A stretch of 64,000 nt of DNA from an uncultured Candidatus Melainabacteria bacterium (GTDB taxonomy: Bacteria > Cyanobacteriota > Vampirovibrionia > Gastranaerophilales > Gastranaerophilaceae), in NCBI GenBank assembly GCA_934726055.1, contig CAKVCZ010000003.1:1-64000 (forward strand), written 5' to 3'. Positions 25,455 to 34,020 of this stretch are shown one piece after another. A program made the position numbers and the translations under genes. Under the pieces are notes generated by a model. The model worked only from the letters and a program-made list of their open reading frames with translations, was not told the DNA's origin and searched no databases. The stretch's first letter is position 1. Each line of letters starts with the position of its first letter.

Positions 25455-27032
25455 TTATGCTTTTTTCTTTTTTGTTTCTTTTTGATTATTGTTAATATCT
25501 TTATATTTTTCGTCTAATTTTGCAATTTCTAATTCTAATTTTGCACGAGAAACATTGTAGTTAAAAATTAGTTCAACGTAACTTTCTTGTGCTGTATTGT
25601 AATTTACTATCGCATCTTGAACTTCTAAAAAATTACCTAAACCTACTTCGTATCTTCCCATTGCAAGTTCAAGATTTTCAAATGTTTGTCTTACGGCAAC
25701 TTCTGTTAAAGGTATTTTCCTTTCGTTTTGTAACATATTAACGTATGCTTTTTGTACATTAAAATGGATGTCTTTAGATAATTGATTAACTGCATTATCA
25801 GCGATATCAAGTCTTGCTTTTGCTTCATCAATTTTACATTTAATGTCCATTATATTTATTGTTGGAAAATTCAATGTACCTTGAATAGAAAAACTGCTAA
25901 CATTTATGTTGGAGGCATTGTACCCATAGCCGCCTTGTGCTTTTAAATCAGGTAAATATTGTCTTTTCTGATAAGTAAGTTCTTGCTTTAAAGCTTCTCT
26001 TGCTGCGATATAAGATTTTAAATCAGGTCGATTTTCTTGTGCTAAAGCTATGGATTCTTCCATTGTGTACGGAAATGGAATTATTTTAAAATCTTCTTTT
26101 AATAATTCATTTTTTTGAACAGAAGTTTGATAAACCGCACCATTAGCAAGTGATGGTGCTACAAATTTTTCTGCACCTTGTTTTGTGTGTTGTAATTCAA
26201 CTTGTGCATATTTGTTATCAAAGTGAAAGTTTTCTGTTTTTTCGATATTGTATTTTGGTGCAACATCGACATACATAGAGTTATTCAAAGCAATAACTGC
26301 TTGATTATATGTGTTTTGTGCATTAACAAGGTTTATTTTTGCACTACTCAAATAAACTTCTGAATTGACCAAGTCTATTTTTGATTTTAAACCTTCTTCA
26401 AAATATGCCTTTGTTTGTTGGTATTGTCTTTCATTTACTAAAATATTTGCTTCTTGAACTTTTATATTGGCTAACGCTGCTAAAACTGCATAATAATTTG
26501 TTTTGACGTTGAAAATAGTTTTTATAATTTCATAATTTAAATCAAAATCTGCTGCAATTTTGTTTAGTTTAGCTTTTTTTACTCGAGAATTTACTTTGCC
26601 GAAACTAAATAGTAATTGACTTATTGAAGCGTTAATTCTATATGAATTTTCAAAATCCGAAGTAATTCCGCTAAGATTTTGGTAATCTCCGGAATATCCT
26701 GTGCCAAGATTTAGGGATGGAAAGTAGGATGATTTTGACTGTCCCATTAAAGAATTTGCAACCGAAACTAAGTCCTTATATTTTCTTATATTAGGACTAT
26801 TTTCAAGTGCAATTTTTATACAATCATCAAGTGATAATGTTGCATTTTCTTTTATTTCAAACTTTTTAATTTCGTGTTCTAATTTAATATCTTTAGTTTT
26901 ATTTTTTTTAATTTTTTCTTTTTTATTTGGGGTTGATGTATCAGGAGTGCTTTCAACAACAGCATAAGCACAATTTGCAAATGCCATAGATGTTATTATT
27001 ATTGACAATAATATACCCTTTAACTTTTTCAA
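25455..27032 (-). CDS. tolC: TolC-family outer-membrane efflux protein
   Basis: This 525-aa protein has a signal peptide (MKKLKGILLSIIITSMAFANCAYA) and two outer-membrane efflux (OEP) repeats. The first begins at LSLDDCIKIALENSPNIRKYKDLV and the second at YTMEESIALAQENRPDLKSYIAA. Long helices for the periplasmic tunnel follow each. The start is TTG at 27032, with GGAAGG about 12 bases upstream, a rather long gap; the signal peptide supports this start. It closes the MacA-MacB-type exporter operon at its upstream end. Confidence 0.9.
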   Translation of the reverse strand: MKKLKGILLSIIITSMAFANCAYAVVESTPDTSTPNKKEKIKKNKTKDIKLEHEIKKFEIKENATLSLDDCIKIALENSPNIRKYKDLVSVANSLMGQSKSSYFPSLNLGTGYSGDYQNLSGITSDFENSYRINASISQLLFSFGKVNSRVKKAKLNKIAADFDLNYEIIKTIFNVKTNYYAVLAALANIKVQEANILVNERQYQQTKAYFEEGLKSKIDLVNSEVYLSSAKINLVNAQNTYNQAVIALNNSMYVDVAPKYNIEKTENFHFDNKYAQVELQHTKQGAEKFVAPSLANGAVYQTSVQKNELLKEDFKIIPFPYTMEESIALAQENRPDLKSYIAAREALKQELTYQKRQYLPDLKAQGGYGYNASNINVSSFSIQGTLNFPTINIMDIKCKIDEAKARLDIADNAVNQLSKDIHFNVQKAYVNMLQNERKIPLTEVAVRQTFENLELAMGRYEVGLGNFLEVQDAIVNYNTAQESYVELIFNYNVSRAKLELEIAKLDEKYKDINNNQKETKKKKA

Positions 27033-27118
27033 AATAAATCAATACCTTCCCTAATAATAAAACATTATATACTATTTAATAATCTATGACATGAATATTA
27101 CAGTTTTGTTATAATAAT

Positions 27119-27155
27119 GAATCAAGAGTTTGTAATATATACAAACTCTTGATTC
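27119..27155. terminator. Strong hairpin between upp and tolC
   Basis: Sixteen bases (27119-27134) are perfectly complementary to 27140-27155 with a 5-base loop. It lies after the upp stop on the minus strand and upstream of tolC, so it probably ends the upstream transcript. No long T-run follows on either strand. Confidence 0.65.
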
Positions 27156-27183
27156 TGGCATATTATTAAATTTATAGTATCAA

Positions 27184-27834
27184 TTAAGTGTTAAAAATTC
27201 TATCCCCTGCATCACCCATACCCGGAACAATATATCCTCTTTCATTGATATGATCATCAATTGATGCAGTTATAATTTCTACATCAGGGAATTCTTTTTG
27301 TATATTTTCAATACCTTCAGGAGCAGCCATTATGCAAATACATTTTATGTGAGAAATAGGTATTTTCTTATTTGCATATAATCTTATTGCTTCAATCAAT
27401 GAATTACCTGTTGCAAGCATCGGATCAGTAATATAAATATAGAAGTTTTCCGGATTTGGTGCATCCATTGGAACTTTGTTGTAATACCAAATAGGTTTTA
27501 ATGTTTCTTCATCTCTATACATACCAATGTGTCTTATACAAGCTTGTGGCAATATATCAATTGCTTCATCGGTAAAAATAAGTCCTGCTCTTAAAATTGG
27601 TGAAATTATAATATTTATATCATCTTTAATTGTTTTAACGGTTGTTTTTACAATTGGTGTTTCTATTTCTTTTTCTACTAATGGTAAATTTTTGGAAGCT
27701 TCATATAAAAGTACCCTTGTAATTTTTCTTGTTGCAATTCTTACACCCTGACTATCCGTATTTTTGTTACGCATGGTGCATAAATTTTGTAAAATAACAG
27801 GGTTTTCAATTACTCTAATCATGTTTTTGTTCAT
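27184..27834 (-). CDS. upp: Uracil phosphoribosyltransferase
   Basis: This 216-aa enzyme salvages uracil to UMP using PRPP. The PRPP-binding loop is ITDPMLATGNSLIEAI. ISPILRAGLIF in the middle and the C-terminal YIVPGMGDAGDRIFNT are typical of Upp. The start has AGAGG upstream and overlaps the end of the MlaD gene by one base. Confidence 0.95.
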   Translation of the reverse strand: MNKNMIRVIENPVILQNLCTMRNKNTDSQGVRIATRKITRVLLYEASKNLPLVEKEIETPIVKTTVKTIKDDINIIISPILRAGLIFTDEAIDILPQACIRHIGMYRDEETLKPIWYYNKVPMDAPNPENFYIYITDPMLATGNSLIEAIRLYANKKIPISHIKCICIMAAPEGIENIQKEFPDVEIITASIDDHINERGYIVPGMGDAGDRIFNT

Positions 27835-28490
27835 TATTCATACCTCTTTGCTTTTTTATCAAAAAATTTTTGCTTTTCATCAATAAATTGTTCTATATTT
27901 TGTAAACTTTCTTTTGGTAATTTTTTATTTTTGGTATTTTCAGAAATATTACTATCAAGCTTTTCTATATTGTTTATTTCACTTGCCAGTTCTTCTCCGA
28001 ATCGTGTACATGTGAATATTATTTGACCAATTTTATGGAACATTTCATCTAATAATCCTAAAGCAGCACCAAGCCTTCGTGGTTGCTGTATTACAAGAAC
28101 AGGAGTATCTTTTGGAACTTCTGTTTTAGGGGGATATATTTCCAAAGATTTTGAACTTGCAAGCCCTGAAAATTCAACTGTTATAACCGAACCTTTTGGT
28201 ATTTTCATACCTTTTTCAGTAAGAATAAAATCTACAAAAACAGTATCATTTATAGGTTTTAAGTTTTTTACGTATCCAATAGGAATTCCAAGCATTTTTA
28301 CAGGAGAGCCTACGATAATTCCATCAACGTCTTGTAAAAATAGTTGGTAACGGCTATAATTATGATTTACGTAGTATTTGTGAGCATAAAAACCGCAAAA
28401 TGCCAAAATTAAAAATAAAAACCAAATAATAAGTTCGAGTATTAATGCAAACTTTCTATTATATTTAGTTTTTATTTTTTTCTCTTGCAT
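27834..28490 (-). CDS. MlaD/MCE-domain lipid-trafficking protein
   Basis: This 218-aa protein has a single N-terminal membrane helix (about residues 12-32) and one MCE domain: YQLFLQDVDGIIVGSPVKMLGIPIGYVKNLKP, then VITVEFSGLASSKSLEIYPP. A charged helical tail follows. MCE proteins form hexameric rings that pass phospholipids between membranes. No MlaE, MlaF or MlaC gene is nearby, so its ABC partner must lie elsewhere. It sits between upp and the 762-aa gene in one leftward run. Confidence 0.85.
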   Translation of the reverse strand: MQEKKIKTKYNRKFALILELIIWFLFLILAFCGFYAHKYYVNHNYSRYQLFLQDVDGIIVGSPVKMLGIPIGYVKNLKPINDTVFVDFILTEKGMKIPKGSVITVEFSGLASSKSLEIYPPKTEVPKDTPVLVIQQPRRLGAALGLLDEMFHKIGQIIFTCTRFGEELASEINNIEKLDSNISENTKNKKLPKESLQNIEQFIDEKQKFFDKKAKRYE

Positions 28491-28510
28491 GATTTATTTT
28501 ATCCGAAAAT

Positions 28511-30799
28511 TTAATCTACTTTCTTTATTTCAGAAAGAGTTGGATCTAAAAGCCTTCTTCCGACTCCTTCAAAATACACCGAACAAAGTTTTTTATTACC
28601 GTAATTGATTATTTTTTCAATTCTGCCGTTACCGAATTGATGATGAATAACAACATCGCCTTTTTCAAAATTTATATTTGTGTTGGAACCTGTGTTCGCA
28701 GGATACACAGGTACTGTTTCAGGTTCTTTTAAACTTTCTTCAGTAATATTATATTGCGTTTTAAAATCTGTTTCTTGTTCTTCTGCAATTTCTTGAACAT
28801 TATTTTCTATATCATTTTCATCAGGTTGAATTTCATCTAAATAAGAATCATCTTCTTGAATATTTTCTTGCGGAACTTCTTCAATAATTTCCGGTGTTTG
28901 TTGTTCATTTTCATATAAATCAACATCTTGAATTGTATCTAAATCTTCTTCTGTAAGTTGATTTGTTTGTTCAAATTGAGAAGTATCTATTATGCCTGAA
29001 TTTTCAACTTGGTTATTTTGATTTTGTTCTTCAAAATTATTTTCAATAGGCATTTCTTGAGGTTCAATTGCTTTAAAAATTTGTTTTTCTTCAGTTTTAG
29101 ATTCTTGTGGTGCAATATTTGTTTGTGGCTGTTGAAAACTTTGTGTCTGTTGAGGTTGAACAGGTTGTTGCATTTGTTGTGGTATTTGTTGTTGTAAAGC
29201 CGAATTTTGTGTCGGTGAGATAGGGTTTGTTTGCGGCATCATTGGGTTTACAAATGGGGGTTGCATGTATGGTTGATTTGGTACATAAGGATTTTGCACA
29301 TAAGGGTTTACCATATTCATATATGGATTTGGAGCAAACATTTGTGGTTGTTGAAAAATCGGTTGCTGTTGCGGATAGAATATCTGTGGATTTTGCTGAT
29401 ATGGCATTACTTGTGGGTAAATCATCTGCGACATTTGTTGTTGAAGCATTTGTTGCGACATTTGTTGTTGCTGAGTGAATGCTTCTTTTTGCAATTTCTC
29501 CGATTCTTGTTTTTCTTGTTGTTCTCTCAGTTGTTTTTGTATTATTTTTTGGGTATCTTCCGGTGTCAAAACTGTTTGTGGTGGTGCACTCATAATTTTA
29601 ACTCGGTCGGATAATTTTATTATTAGCGGCATAAATTGTGTCGCTTGACCATATACAACAAATTCAGATCTGCCCAATGTTGACAATAGTGTGTTATAAC
29701 TTGCAAAATCTTGTTGTTGCAATAGTGGAGTGAACAAAATTAAATTTTTTGCAATTTTCTTTAATTCTGTCAAATATTTGTATGTATAAGAACAAGTTAT
29801 TATGGTAAATGCTTTTTTATTTGAGAATATTTGTTTTAAAAGTTTTTTATCTGAGTTTTCGTTATTAGTTTTAATGAATATATAATACTCGTCAGAAAGT
29901 TCTTGTACTAGGTTATAAACGTATGAAATTGCTTCTCTTTGGATAGTTTCATCTACATTTGATATGTCAACGGAAGTTATTTGATTGTTCAGAAGAGAAT
30001 CAAATAATTCTTTGTATTCCAATATATTATTTGCGAAAATTCCGGCTTGATCGAATTTTATCAAGGCATTTTTAAGCAAAACAAGCTCCGGCAATTTTGA
30101 TTTTTCGTATTGTTTTTCTAAAATATCAATAAACTTATTTACCGGAACGTAAGGTTCTTCAAGGCTTGAAAGATAATATTGAATATCTAAAAAAGTTTCT
30201 TGCAATATTGCTTTGCTTCTTGCACTTTTAAAATCAAGACCTTTTTCGTAAATGAAATTTATAAGTTGATTATTGATTGGCAGGTGGAAATTCTCACCTA
30301 AAACAAAATTATTTGTTCCAAATATACTTTCTCCATCTGTATCAATAATTATAGTCTTTTTCCCATAATTTCGTATTTGTCTGTCCAAAGTTTTGATAAT
30401 TAAATCAGAATTTTCTTGACTTTCCGAACAGATAACAAGTTTATTTTCCAAAAGACTTTTGTCAAGTGAAACAAGCAGGTCATTTTCAATAAATTCTCCA
30501 ATTAATATTGGAGTTTGACCTTGGATTAATTTTAGAAAATCATTTGAATTAATGTTTGAAATAGCACTGTTAATTGCAGGTATTGTGCCTGAATATGATG
30601 TAATAATTCCATCAGGGGTTATGTTAAAAATTATTTTTGCAATGGCAACATTTCCGTGTTTGCTTGATTCCATGTGCATGATTTGTCCTATGTAGGACTC
30701 CCTGCTGTCTTTAATCATTACAAAACCGGATAAAAATAAGTTATCACTTGTTTCATAAAAAATCTTTACTAGGTTATTTTTAACCTCGAATATTCTCAT
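28511..30799 (-). CDS. Large protein: HerA-like N-half without P-loop, Gln/Pro-rich linker, Tudor-like C-terminus
   Basis: I do not recognise this 762-aa protein as a whole. Residues 1 to about 430 recall HerA/FtsK-type ATP-binding proteins in layout: an N-terminal barrel, a TPILIGEF segment, IIIDTDGE, and VDISNVDETIQREAISYVYNLVQEL. However, no GxxxxGK[ST] Walker A is present; the place reads CSESQENSDLI. About 430-700 is a Gln/Pro/Asn/Met-rich linker that turns strongly acidic. The last ~50 residues (KGDVVIHHQFGNGRIEKI to LDPTLSEIKKVD) resemble the Tudor-like C-terminal domain of PcrA/UvrD helicases, which binds RNA polymerase. An AAGGAAC ribosome-binding site precedes the ATG. It may be a scaffold tying nucleic-acid machinery together; this is inference. 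Confidence 0.6.
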   Translation of the reverse strand: MRIFEVKNNLVKIFYETSDNLFLSGFVMIKDSRESYIGQIMHMESSKHGNVAIAKIIFNITPDGIITSYSGTIPAINSAISNINSNDFLKLIQGQTPILIGEFIENDLLVSLDKSLLENKLVICSESQENSDLIIKTLDRQIRNYGKKTIIIDTDGESIFGTNNFVLGENFHLPINNQLINFIYEKGLDFKSARSKAILQETFLDIQYYLSSLEEPYVPVNKFIDILEKQYEKSKLPELVLLKNALIKFDQAGIFANNILEYKELFDSLLNNQITSVDISNVDETIQREAISYVYNLVQELSDEYYIFIKTNNENSDKKLLKQIFSNKKAFTIITCSYTYKYLTELKKIAKNLILFTPLLQQQDFASYNTLLSTLGRSEFVVYGQATQFMPLIIKLSDRVKIMSAPPQTVLTPEDTQKIIQKQLREQQEKQESEKLQKEAFTQQQQMSQQMLQQQMSQMIYPQVMPYQQNPQIFYPQQQPIFQQPQMFAPNPYMNMVNPYVQNPYVPNQPYMQPPFVNPMMPQTNPISPTQNSALQQQIPQQMQQPVQPQQTQSFQQPQTNIAPQESKTEEKQIFKAIEPQEMPIENNFEEQNQNNQVENSGIIDTSQFEQTNQLTEEDLDTIQDVDLYENEQQTPEIIEEVPQENIQEDDSYLDEIQPDENDIENNVQEIAEEQETDFKTQYNITEESLKEPETVPVYPANTGSNTNINFEKGDVVIHHQFGNGRIEKIINYGNKKLCSVYFEGVGRRLLDPTLSEIKKVD

Positions 30800-30859
30800 G
30801 AGCTTGTTCCTTGAAATAATTTTATCATGAAAAATAAATTTTATGTATTTATTTTAATT

Positions 30860-30870
30860 TATAATATAAT
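30860..30870 (+). promoter_or_regulatory. Leaderless -10 element of ribF
   Basis: Two overlapping TATAAT hexamers lie at 30860-30865 and 30865-30870. The second ends exactly six bases before the ATG at 30877. There is no Shine-Dalgarno sequence. A -35 box is not obvious. Confidence 0.55.
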
Positions 30871-30876
30871 GTTTTT

Positions 30877-31776
30877 ATGGAAATTTTTACGGAGTTAAAT
30901 AAGCAAGAAAATTTATCCGTTATTTTAGGCTTTTTTGATGGAATTCACAGAGGACATAAAGCGGTCATAAATACGGGTGTTTCTTATGCAAAAAATAATT
31001 GTTTAAAATCAGCTCTTATTACTTTTAAAGATTCTCCGGCAAAAGTTATTAAAAATATAGATACAAAATACATCCTTACTCAATCTGAAAAAATAGAAAA
31101 AATTGAATCTTTAGGGATTGATTATTTATATCTATTGAATTTCGATGAAGAATTTTCAAAAATAATAGCTAAAGATTATTTGGAAAACTTGGTAAATATT
31201 TTAAGTCCGAAAGCAATAACAACAGGTTATAACCATTATTTTGGGTATAATAAAAGCGGAAATGCTGATTATTTAAGATTAATGCAAGAAAAATACGGTT
31301 ATAAATATTTGGAAGTTTCTCCAATAGAAATTAAAGAAGGTGTTGTGAGTTCTTCTAAAATCAGAGAGGCTTTGCTATCAGGGAATATTAACCTTGCAAA
31401 TATTATGTTGGGATATAGATTCTATATAAAAAATACGGTTATACATGGTGCACAAATAGGTAGGACAATAGGCTTTAAAACTGCAAATTTATTATTTCAA
31501 AATGATGTGATAGAGTTGCCCAAAGGTGTTTATGCGGTTGAAGTTCAGGTCGATAATATAAACTATATAGGAATTGCAAATTACGGTTTAAAACCCACTG
31601 TTACAAATGATACTAAGAAATTATTAGAAGTTCATATATTGAATTTTGATGATGATATTTATGGAAAAGAAATAAAAGTTAGTTTTTTAAATAAAATAAG
31701 GGATGAAAAAAAGTTTGATTCTCTGGTAGAATTAAAAACGCAGATAAAAAAGGATATTGAATGTTTAGAGTTGTAA
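30877..31776 (+). CDS. ribF: Bifunctional riboflavin kinase/FAD synthetase
   Basis: This 299-aa enzyme converts riboflavin to FMN and FAD. The N-terminal FAD synthetase (nucleotidyltransferase) domain has GFFDGIHRGHKAVI and the VSSSKIREALLSG motif. The C-terminal kinase domain has GRTIGFKTANL and PKGVYAVEV. It overlaps the next gene by 16 bp. A TATAAT six bases before the ATG and no ribosome-binding site suggest a leaderless message. Confidence 0.94.
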   Translation: MEIFTELNKQENLSVILGFFDGIHRGHKAVINTGVSYAKNNCLKSALITFKDSPAKVIKNIDTKYILTQSEKIEKIESLGIDYLYLLNFDEEFSKIIAKDYLENLVNILSPKAITTGYNHYFGYNKSGNADYLRLMQEKYGYKYLEVSPIEIKEGVVSSSKIREALLSGNINLANIMLGYRFYIKNTVIHGAQIGRTIGFKTANLLFQNDVIELPKGVYAVEVQVDNINYIGIANYGLKPTVTNDTKKLLEVHILNFDDDIYGKEIKVSFLNKIRDEKKFDSLVELKTQIKKDIECLEL

Positions 31777-32726
31777 TATTAGGTCATAGCGATATGCTTG
31801 CAAATTTAATTGCAGGAGTATCAGATGCAAAGTGTAAAATAGTTGGTGTTTTAAGATATGAAAATATAAAAACTTGTTCTATATATCAGAAAATTAAGGA
31901 TTTTTTATTTCCGTCAAGAGAATATAATTATATAAAAAGTTATAATTTGCCTGAGATGAAATCCAAAAGTGCAAATTCCGAAAAATTTAAAAAAGAACTA
32001 TTAAAATTAAATCCGGATATTGTAATAGTTGGGACTTGGGCAGAAAAATTAAAAAAAGAAATTCTTCAACTTCCTAAAATTGCAATGATTAATGTTCATC
32101 CATCGTTGTTACCAAAATACAGAGGTCCAAATCCTTATTTAAGAACAATTTGGAATGGAGAAGAAAAATCAGGTATTACGTTTCATCTGATGAGTGAAAA
32201 ATTGGATGCCGGTGCTATTTTATTGCAAAAATCTATTGAAATAAAACCTGATGATACAGGAAAAGAATTAAGAGAAAGGACGGTTTTAACGGCAAGAAGT
32301 GCAGTAACGGAACTATTAAATCAACTGGCAGATGATTTTATTATTCCTGTTGAACAAAGTGAACAGAGAGCAACATATTATCCACAAGTTACACGTGATG
32401 ATATTATGTTAGATTTTACTAAATCTGCACAAGAAATTTATAATCATATTCGAGCTTTCCATCCGTGGTCGAAAACGTATTTTTCTTACAACAAAGTTTT
32501 TTTCTCTCCAAATCCTTACCGTGTGGAAATATTGGAAAACAATACAAACAAAACGGAAATTGGTTTCATTGTTGATAAATCTGATGAGGAAAACTCTGTA
32601 ACTGTTATTTGTGGGGATGGAAAATTGTTGAAGATGTCAAGTTTAAATTTGTATGGCAAAGTTTTGAGATTTTTTACGAGTATATATTTAAGACATTTTG
32701 TAAAAATTTCAAATTATGTTTCTTAA
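31761..32726 (+). CDS. fmt: Methionyl-tRNA formyltransferase-like protein
   Basis: This 321-aa formyl-folate transferase keeps the catalytic set: N and H in INVHPSLLPKYRGPNP and D in LDAGAILLQ. The C-terminal domain carries IRAFHPWSKTYF, matching the IRAFxPWP of Fmt. The N-terminus (FRVVILGHSDMLANLIAGV) departs from the usual FxGTPxFA form, so a different amine substrate is possible, but initiator-tRNA formylation is the best guess. It overlaps ribF by 16 bp, with AAAAAGGA upstream of the ATG. Confidence 0.75.
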   Translation: MFRVVILGHSDMLANLIAGVSDAKCKIVGVLRYENIKTCSIYQKIKDFLFPSREYNYIKSYNLPEMKSKSANSEKFKKELLKLNPDIVIVGTWAEKLKKEILQLPKIAMINVHPSLLPKYRGPNPYLRTIWNGEEKSGITFHLMSEKLDAGAILLQKSIEIKPDDTGKELRERTVLTARSAVTELLNQLADDFIIPVEQSEQRATYYPQVTRDDIMLDFTKSAQEIYNHIRAFHPWSKTYFSYNKVFFSPNPYRVEILENNTNKTEIGFIVDKSDEENSVTVICGDGKLLKMSSLNLYGKVLRFFTSIYLRHFVKISNYVS

Positions 32727-32760
32727 AAATTTTTATATCCTCCATTCAGAGGAGTCGAGC

Positions 32761-32773
32761 ATGCAAATTGCAT
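32761..32773. promoter_or_regulatory. Inverted repeat ATGCAA-A-TTGCAT
   Basis: A perfect 6-bp inverted repeat with a one-base centre lies 37 bp before the start of the 59-aa gene. Its size suits a small dimeric DNA-binding protein. An operator role is inference from position only. Confidence 0.3.
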
Positions 32774-32810
32774 GGTATCCTTATTTTGGTCGAAAGTAAA
32801 GAGAGAATTT

Positions 32811-32990
32811 ATGTTGTCAAACGATTTTAACACAAAAATGTTAGCAGCAGAAATTTTTGAGGTCAAAAAAACTTCTAATGCTATCATCAAACTATGGAAA
32901 GAAGCTAAAAGTATTGAAATTACCTTAGACTTTTTAGGCTCTGACGGAATTTTTGCAAAAATATTCCGTAGATTTGTAAAAAATCACTAA
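32811..32990 (+). CDS. Small hypothetical protein, 59 aa
   Basis: I do not recognise this protein. It is a short, mostly helical basic protein with no signal peptide or membrane segment; the N-half has an amphipathic stretch (NTKMLAAEIFEVKKTSNAIIK). The ATG at 32811 has an AGAGAG-type ribosome-binding site. An in-frame ATG at 32772 would give 72 aa but lacks one. The stop overlaps the stop of the convergent dehydrogenase gene by a few bases. The 3' end of the gene contains an inverted repeat (32944-32969) that could act as a terminator. Confidence 0.5.
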   Translation: MLSNDFNTKMLAAEIFEVKKTSNAIIKLWKEAKSIEITLDFLGSDGIFAKIFRRFVKNH

Positions 32991-34018
32991 GGTGTTATCA
33001 AAAATTTAATAGCTTTACCCTCGATATGTTGTTGCATGGCGTATTCTACGTCTTGCAGTCCAAGTCTGTCTGTAATAAGCTTTTCAACTTCAATATCGCC
33101 GCTAGCTATTAATCTTAATGCTTCACGGAAGTACTTCGGTGTGTGGTGAAATACACTCATTAGCCTAATATCGCCGTAGTGCATTTTCGTCGTGTCTAAA
33201 TTAATTGTAGAACCGCTTTTGCATCCGCCAAAGAAGTGAACTGTTCCACCAGGTCTAACGCAAGCATATATACGTTCCCAAATTTCAGGTAAACCGACAC
33301 ATTCAACAGCAACATCAAGGCCTTTATTTTCATCGGAAAAATTTCTAAAAATAGCTTCAGGGTTTGGATATTTTTTTAAATCGACAATTTCATCCGCATG
33401 AGCAAATTCTTCTGCAAGTTTTAATTTTATTTCATTTCTTCCTGCAACAATTACTCTTGCTCCTTGTAGTTTTGCAACTCTTGCAAACATTAATCCGATA
33501 GGTCCGATTCCGATTATACCAACGCTTTGTCCCGGTTTTATTTCGGTTCTTGCAGCACCGTGCACAACGTTTGCCAAAGGTTCGCAGAATGCAGCTTTTT
33601 CAAAACTCAAATGTTCAGGTAGTTTTAATAAATTTTTGCTTACAATTCTTGCTGGAACTGTTATATATTCTGCGTATGCACCATTTAGAAGGTCTAAGTT
33701 TTCGCACAAATTATATTCTTCGTGTTTGCAATAGAAACATTTTCCGCAAGGAGCAGAATTGGCTGCAACGACTCTATCTCCAACTTTAACATTATCAACA
33801 CCTTTGCCCAATTGATACACAATTCCTGAAAATTCATGACCGAATCCTGAAGGAACTTTTTTAATCAATACAGGATGTCCGCGTCTGTAAGTTTTTACAT
33901 CTGTTCCGCAAGTTAGGGCGGCCTTTATTTGTATAACAACTTCACCCGGTTTTGGTGGTCTTATATCAACATCCTCGTACCTTATATCTTGAGGAGCATA
34001 AAATCTGACTGCTTTCAT
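32987..34018 (-). CDS. Zinc-dependent medium-chain dehydrogenase (polyol/threonine dehydrogenase-like)
   Basis: This MDR oxidoreductase of about 343 aa has the catalytic zinc Cys in LTCGTDVKTY, GHEFSGIV, and the four structural-zinc cysteines in APCGKCFYCKHEEYNLC. The NAD fold is VGIIGIGPIGLMFARVAK. It resembles sorbitol or threonine dehydrogenases, but the substrate is not decided. I place the start at the ATG (34018); a GTG at 34024 overlaps the preceding stop and is also possible. It follows a second MDR gene directly, so the two are coupled and may act in successive oxidation steps or as a heteromer. Confidence 0.82.
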   Translation of the reverse strand: MKAVRFYAPQDIRYEDVDIRPPKPGEVVIQIKAALTCGTDVKTYRRGHPVLIKKVPSGFGHEFSGIVYQLGKGVDNVKVGDRVVAANSAPCGKCFYCKHEEYNLCENLDLLNGAYAEYITVPARIVSKNLLKLPEHLSFEKAAFCEPLANVVHGAARTEIKPGQSVGIIGIGPIGLMFARVAKLQGARVIVAGRNEIKLKLAEEFAHADEIVDLKKYPNPEAIFRNFSDENKGLDVAVECVGLPEIWERIYACVRPGGTVHFFGGCKSGSTINLDTTKMHYGDIRLMSVFHHTPKYFREALRLIASGDIEVEKLITDRLGLQDVEYAMQQHIEGKAIKFLITP

Positions 34019-34020
34019 AA

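Noticed and set aside
29009..29614. Plus-strand frames opposite the Gln/Pro-rich linker
   Set aside because: They arise from the complementary strand of a repetitive CAA/CCT-rich coding sequence and have no start signals.
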